Below are positions 10,158 to 15,762 of a stretch of DNA of 15,762 nt, piece after piece. This stretch comes from Poronia punctata (taxonomy: Eukaryota > Ascomycota > Sordariomycetes > Xylariales > Xylariaceae), in the NCBI GenBank assembly GCA_022579005.1, contig MU401923.1, positions 1 to 15,762 on the forward strand, written 5' to 3'. Every line of letters begins with the position of its first letter. Position 1 is the first letter of the stretch. The translations under genes were made by a program, and so were the position numbers. A model generated the notes under the pieces. That model did no database searches. It saw nothing but the letters and a program-made list of their open reading frames with translations, and was not told where the DNA came from.

Positions 10158-10390
10158 AGTAGTATCTGTTGATATGCATGGGCAAGGGGTGAACTCTACC
10201 ACCTGTAAGGCTTAAATCAAAAATAGGTAAGATGTGTGGTTTCTATTTATTGCGCTATAAAATACTGTTAGATCTAACAGGTTATAAGAAGACTATAATC
10301 AATGTAATGCCTATACAATAGAAATAATACAGCTAAGGTAAAAACTACTATAAAAGAAAAGGTTTTTTTATAAGGGGTCTCTTTTTACCT
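10158..10390 (-). promoter_or_regulatory. efm5 upstream region and right composition boundary
   Basis: Normal composition continues for only about 50 nt upstream of the efm5 ATG. From about 10210 to 10390 it declines, with many TA-rich stretches but surviving CpA and TpG sites, and beyond 10391 the DNA is fully RIP-like. The efm5 promoter must lie in this short tract or inside the isochore. No TATA box or factor site can be named with confidence. Read on the minus strand, CTTACAG just upstream of 10200 resembles a splice acceptor, so a leader intron is possible but unproven. Confidence 0.45.
10265..10280. repeat. Perfect 16-nt palindrome CTGTTAGATCTAACAG
   Basis: Both halves match exactly in reverse complement and the symmetry stops at A10264/G10281. 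It contains TGTTAGA and TCTAACA back to back, which resemble the TG...CA ends of LTR retrotransposons. It sits in the boundary zone between efm5 and the AT-rich block. No flanking target duplication is visible. Confidence 0.6.
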
Positions 10391-11960
10391 ACTTAGTATA
10401 AAAAAACTTTATAATAAAAAAAATACTTTTTTTTATATATTATATAATATAATTATATGTTATAAACTATATTGCTAAGTTTTAATAATTAAAAGTTTTA
10501 AACGCTTGCTATTATTATTAAAGTTTAATAAATATAATAATTTAGCTATTATAGCAATAAAATTAAAAGTTTTTTTAAGTTTTTTAAAAGATTTTTATAA
10601 CTAAAATAAAAAGTTTAAAGCAAAAGCGTATTTTTTAAAACTATAAAAATATATTAATTTTATAAATAAGGGTTTTTAGCTAAAAAAGCTAATATAGCCT
10701 AATATAAGCAAATTTAATAAAAAGCTTAACTAAAAAAAAACTTAAAATAGTTTTAATATAGCTAAAAATATACTAGCAATAAATAAAAATAAACTTATTA
10801 ATATATAAAGTATTATAATTAAATTTTATAAACTTACTATTAACGCTAAAAGTAACTATAAATTTATAACTAGCTTATATAAAAGTAAAGTAAAAAAATA
10901 TATTATAATTACTAATAAAAAATATAAACTAAAAATATAAGTTTAAAATTTAGCATTAACTTTATGTTAATTTTATTACTTTAAACAAAAAAATTAAAGT
11001 TTTAATATAATATATTAAAAGCTATTAGTATACTTATAAGCATTATATTAAATAAAATAGCACAGTTTAATTATATAAACTTTATTAACTAATGCTTAAA
11101 AAAACCTATTAAAAATCTTATAAAATTTATTGCTAAATAAAAACAATTAGTTATAAAGCTTAAAAAATATAAAGTTTTTAAATACTTTTTAATAATAAAA
11201 TTATTTAAAGAAATTAATAAAGCGCTTAAAAATAAATATAAGCACTAGTTTAACACTTTTTATTTAAACTACTAAATAGCTTTACTAAATAGTACTTTAA
11301 AATATTAAATAATAATTATAAATTTATATACTTAAATAGCTTTTAAAAAGTAATAAAAAAACTAAAAATTATAAAAAACTTATTTATAACTTTTAATAAA
11401 AAAAGTATAATTAATAAAGAAAAATAAAAAAATAAGCCTTAAATATTATTTTTAATAAATAAAACAAAGGCTGCAAAGCTTATAATAAATTTATACTTTA
11501 TAATTATAATAAAAGCTTTACTTATAAAAGTACTACTATATTAATTAAAAAAACTTAAAAAAATATTTTTAATATTAAAAAAGTTTATTTTATATATAAA
11601 GGCTTTTATAATCTACTTAATTGCTAATACCTTTTTTAAAAAAATATTAGTAAAGATTTTATAATAAATATTTAAATTGCTAACTATATTTAGCTAAAAG
11701 TAAAATATAATCTTAAGCTTAAAAAAAGTTTAAAGTTTATAAAACTATAAAAATAAGTATAAAAAAATTAAAATTAATAAAAAGCTTATATAAAAAAAAG
11801 AAGAAAACAATAACTAAAATAAATTATTACTTATACTAGCTTTAAAGCTAGTAAATAGTAAAAAAGTAGCTTATATTCCTTTAAAAACTTTATTATTTTT
11901 AACTTAAAACTTACTTTTTAAATTTTTAATAAAATCAGTTGTTTTTATAATCTTAAAAAC

Positions 11961-12008
11961 GTACTTAATAAAAACTTAGTATATGCTAATAATATAGTTA
12001 TGCTAATT
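11961..12008 (+). pseudogene. Possible reverse-transcriptase YxDD relic (weak)
   Basis: In the frame starting at 11961 the sequence reads as VLNKNLVYANNIVMLI. The codons for NN (11988-11993) are both AAT preceded by T, exactly what TpG-to-TpA change would make of two aspartate codons, giving the YADD active-site motif of non-LTR or related reverse transcriptases. About 28 codons upstream, in another frame (11878-11898), PLKTLLF loosely recalls the PLSPLLF motif of LINE reverse transcriptases. The surrounding frame is broken by TAA/TAG stops. In AT-rich DNA such short matches can be chance. Confidence 0.22.
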
Positions 12009-14424
12009 TAAACGTATAAAAATATTAATAACATAATTTAAAGCACTTTAAAGCTTTTTACTTTTTAGCTTAAAAATATAGCTTACTATATAAATTTTAT
12101 AACTAACTTTGTTTTACTTAAAACTTTAAGTTAAAAAAAAATTTAATAAAATATAAAGCTAGTTAAAAGCTACTTTTAAAAAGTAAATAGTTTATAACTA
12201 TATTATATATAAAACTAATATAAATAATATATTTTAAAATATTTATTTTTAAATATAAACAAAGCTTTTTTTTATACTTAAAAAAACTTACTAAGAATAT
12301 ATATTAAAAATTTAATATTTAAAGCAAATTATTTTTAATAGCATTTTTAACTTAGCTATTTAAAACTTAATATTATTTATTACTTAATTAGCTAAGCAAA
12401 AAAAGTAAACATTTAAAATCTTTTAAACTAAAGTATTAAATTAACAAATTGCTTAAGCTATATATATAAAAAGCTTAAAAACTAAATTAATAAAGTACTA
12501 AAAAAACAGCTAAATTATTTATTTAAATATATTACTATAAACTAGTACTTATATAATAAAAGTATTAAAAATAAAATATTAATACTATTTATAATTAAAA
12601 GATATTTAAAATATTTATTTAATTATTATTTACTAAACTTTAAAGTAAGTATAATATTAAAAATATTTAAAATGTTTATATTAAAAGTTAAAGTAGTTTA
12701 TAGTAAATAAGTTAATATAATTAAATTAAATAAGCAATTATTATAGTTTTATAAAGTTAAAAATTATTTTATTAATAAAAAGTTTATTATATTTAAAATT
12801 TTAGCTTTAAATACTTAAGCTTAAAATAGTGCTGCTAAGCAGTTTAGCTAAATAGTTAAAAAGCGCGCTTAGTATATAAAAGCTAGTATAAAGCTTTTTA
12901 AAAGTATATAAGTTAAAATTAATAAAGCTGCTATATACTTAGCAAACTAAATACTTAAATATATATTTAATTAAAAAACTTTATATAAACGTTTTTATAT
13001 TTACTTTAGCGCTTAAAATAGCTATATTAAAACTAAACGATTATATTTAAAATACTTATAAGTTTATAAGTATAAAGCGTATACTTTTACTGCTAACGTA
13101 AAAAAACAAAGATTTTAAAACTAAGCTTTAAAGCTTAAATAGGTTATTTTATTAGCTATAAATTAACTAATATATATAAAATTTAAAAATTTTAAGTAAT
13201 TATATAATTTATACTAAAAATATAAAATTTAATAAAAACTAAATATTTAATAAAAAACTTAAAAAACTAAAAGATAAGCTTTAAATACTTAATTATAAAT
13301 TTTTTATTAATTTTTTAAATAAATTTTTAATTTTTAAAACTAAGCTTTATAGCTTTAACCTTTATAAAAATAAAAGAAAATATAAAAGTTTTAAGTATAA
13401 TTTAAATACTACTAATAATATAAATAATAAGTAAGCTATTAAAAATATAATAAACTTTAAATTTAATAAAACTAATTAATTTTATATTAATTTATAATTC
13501 TAACTTCATTTATTACTTTTATACTTACTTTTAAATACTATAATACTTATAGTAATTAAAAATGTTACTTTTAATAAGCATTATAATAATCTTTTAACTT
13601 GCTTTGCTAAGCTTGATATTAAACTATTAAAATTAAGCTAATAAGCTTATATTAAAGTAAATAAATAAATAAAGTACTAAAAAACTATATTTAATACTAA
13701 ATACTTATATACTTTTAAACTTCAGCATAATATGCTAGTAAGCAAAGCTAATAAAGCTAAAGTATTAAAGCAATTTTTATGCTACTTTAAAAGCGCTTTT
13801 AAAAAAAATAAAGATTATAAGAAATAGCTACTATAGTTATACTTTAAAAAGAATATAAAATAATATCTTAATATATTAAAGCAAGCTTTTACTTTTTTGC
13901 GTTTTTATAAAAAGCTTTTAAGCTATTTTTTAAAAACTAAGTTTATAAAAGCTAAAAAGATTTATTTAAAAAGTTATAATTAAATAAGCTTTTTATAAAA
14001 AGTTATTATTTTTATAGCTAAAACTTAATAAATTTAAAACTATATATAAATATATATTTATAAGTTTAATAAAAAAAGCTTTTATTTAAAAAGCAAAGCT
14101 TAATTAGTTATATATAGCAATTAATAGCTTATATATAAAAATAAAATAATATATGCTTTTATACTTATAAGCAAATTTTTAAAACTTTTATAGCTATTAT
14201 AGCTAAGTTTAACTTAAAAATAAAATAAAATAATATAGTTAACGCTTTTATTAACATTACGCTTTATAGAAATATATATATAAAAATGCTTTATAAGTAT
14301 AAAAAGTTTAGCTTTATTTTAAAGCTTTTTAAAGCACTTTATAGTTATAAATTAGTTAAATAGCAATATAGCTAACTAAGTAGCTTATAGCTATTATTTC
14401 TTTTATTTATAAATATTAAAGCTT

Positions 14425-14490
14425 GCACTTATAAATAGCTATAGCCCTACTATAGCATGCGCATATAGGTTTGCATATTTTACAAGATTT
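14425..14490. other. Small GC-richer patch inside the right isochore
   Basis: About 36% G+C over 66 nt, against roughly 10-15% around it. It keeps several CpA sites, nearly all inside GCA, and has the local palindrome ATGCGCAT. No gene, tRNA or protein motif is recognised. It may be a stretch that had few RIP target sites, or a small unique insertion. Confidence 0.4.
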
Positions 14491-15762
14491 TAAAAGCTTT
14501 TTCCTTTTTTTTTTTACTTTAAGATTTTTATTAATAAATTAAGTTATTTTTAAAAGCTTTGCTTTTTTTATAACTTAATTATAATAATTTTAAAGTTATT
14601 AATATAAGTTAAAAAGTATATTGCTTTAATTTGCTAATTTAATTAAAATTAAACTAACTTAACTTAGTAATATTATTTAACTAATTTGCTAAAATTAATA
14701 TTTTAGCTACTTATATTAACTAAGATTATAGCTTAAAAAAATAAAAAGCATATAAAAATGCGTATAGCTATAAAGTAATAAGCTTTAGCTAAAGTATTAT
14801 ATTTAAATAATAACTTTGCTAAAGTTATTTTAAAAATTAATAAAATTTTATAAATAAAAGCTTATAAACAATTTATTATAGTTTTTTATTTTTTTTAAAA
14901 AATAAGTACTAAAATTTTAAGCTATAACTTTAAAAGATTTAAAAATAAAAAAACTTTTAATACTTTAATAAAGTAAGCTTAAGTTTTTAATTAATATTTT
15001 ATTAAAAATACTTTTAAAAACTTTTGCTATATATTTATAATTAAAAGATTTTATTAAAAAATATAAAATATTATAAAAACCTTTACTAAGCTATACGTTA
15101 AAAAAATAAATAAACTTAGCTTTTTATTTATAAGCTTTACTAAAAGAAAATATAAAATAATTTTTAAGTTTAATAAAACTATAAATATTAAAATATTTAA
15201 TAACTTAATAAGCACTTATTTTAGTATAATATTTTAAAAATTTAAAATTTAAACTTTAATACTAATTACTTTTTAAGTTTAAGCTAACTTAATATATTGC
15301 TTATTATTAAATAGTAAATAAACTATAGCTAATTTAGTTTATTAAACTTATTTTTTAATTTATTTAAAATTAAAAAAAAGTATAAAGCTTAAAGCTAAAG
15401 TATAACGCTTAAAGTAATTAATAAAAATTTAAAGTTATAATTATAATAAAAGTATACTTTTACTAGCATTAAACTAAAATAAAATTATAAACTATATAGC
15501 TTAAAAGCTAGCATTAGTATATAAAAAAATTAATTGCTTTAAAAGTTAAATTATTAATATTAACTAATAAATAATAAACTTACTAGCTTATAGCTAGTTT
15601 TTATTTTAAAACATTATAACTTTAACTATTATAATAATATAGCTTTATAAATTTGCAAAAATAAAAGTATTTACTTTTTATAATAAAAAAAATAAAAATA
15701 AAGTTATATTTAAAATATAGCTATAATATATATATAATTGCTTTAAAGCTAATAAAAACTAG

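Larger units (their letters stand above)
10391..15762. repeat. AT-rich isochore, RIP-degraded repeat DNA (right block)
   Basis: This block has the same texture as the left one: very low G+C, stops in all frames, C mainly before T, and scarce CpA/TpG. There is no frame above 60 codons. It probably belongs to the same ancient repeat landscape that the two-gene island interrupts. Apart from a possible reverse-transcriptase trace near 11982 and a GC-richer patch at 14425-14490, I see no recognisable gene, tRNA or complete element in it. Confidence 0.85.

Overview
The window looks like nuclear DNA of a filamentous ascomycete (Pezizomycotina). A short island of normal base composition with two intron-rich, highly conserved eukaryotic genes (about 5.45-10.2 kb) sits between two blocks of extremely AT-rich DNA (1-5330 and about 10391-15762). 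The AT-rich blocks have no open frame of useful length on either strand. They are rich in TpA and poor in CpA/TpG, the signature expected after repeat-induced point mutation (RIP) of transposon DNA. The genus cannot be told from the sequence alone.

The island carries two convergent genes. On the plus strand, 5940-8015 is a seven-exon gene for the SAGA deubiquitinase Ubp8, predicted 519 residues. It has an N-terminal ZnF-UBP domain and a complete C19 ubiquitin hydrolase domain (Cys193, His476, Asn491/Asp492). On the minus strand, 10157-8399 is a six-exon gene for the Efm5/EEF1AKMT1-type lysine methyltransferase acting on translation elongation factor 1A, predicted 246 residues. Its DPPF motif and SQFWYSDET block are intact. 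Neither gene shows as one long ORF because introns of 49-364 nt interrupt both. I rebuilt both models by hand from family conservation, reading phase and splice signals (GTNNGN donors, GCTAAC/GCTGAC branch sites).

The two stop codons are 384 nt apart (383 nt intergenic), so the genes converge on a shared 3' region. The ubp8 start has about 490 nt of ordinary, pyrimidine-rich upstream DNA. The efm5 start has only about 50-230 nt before the AT-rich block, so its promoter must lie in or against the composition boundary. One gene edits histone H2B ubiquitination and the other modifies eEF1A. I see no operon-like or pathway link; they are best read as single-copy housekeeping genes stranded in a RIP-mutated repeat landscape.

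The AT-rich flanks are decayed repeats. They hold simple-sequence tracts, a few imperfect inverted repeats, two small GC-richer patches, and one weak trace of a reverse-transcriptase motif near 11.98 kb. I found no tRNA, rRNA, CRISPR array or telomeric repeat, and nothing that convincingly amounts to a new biological system.
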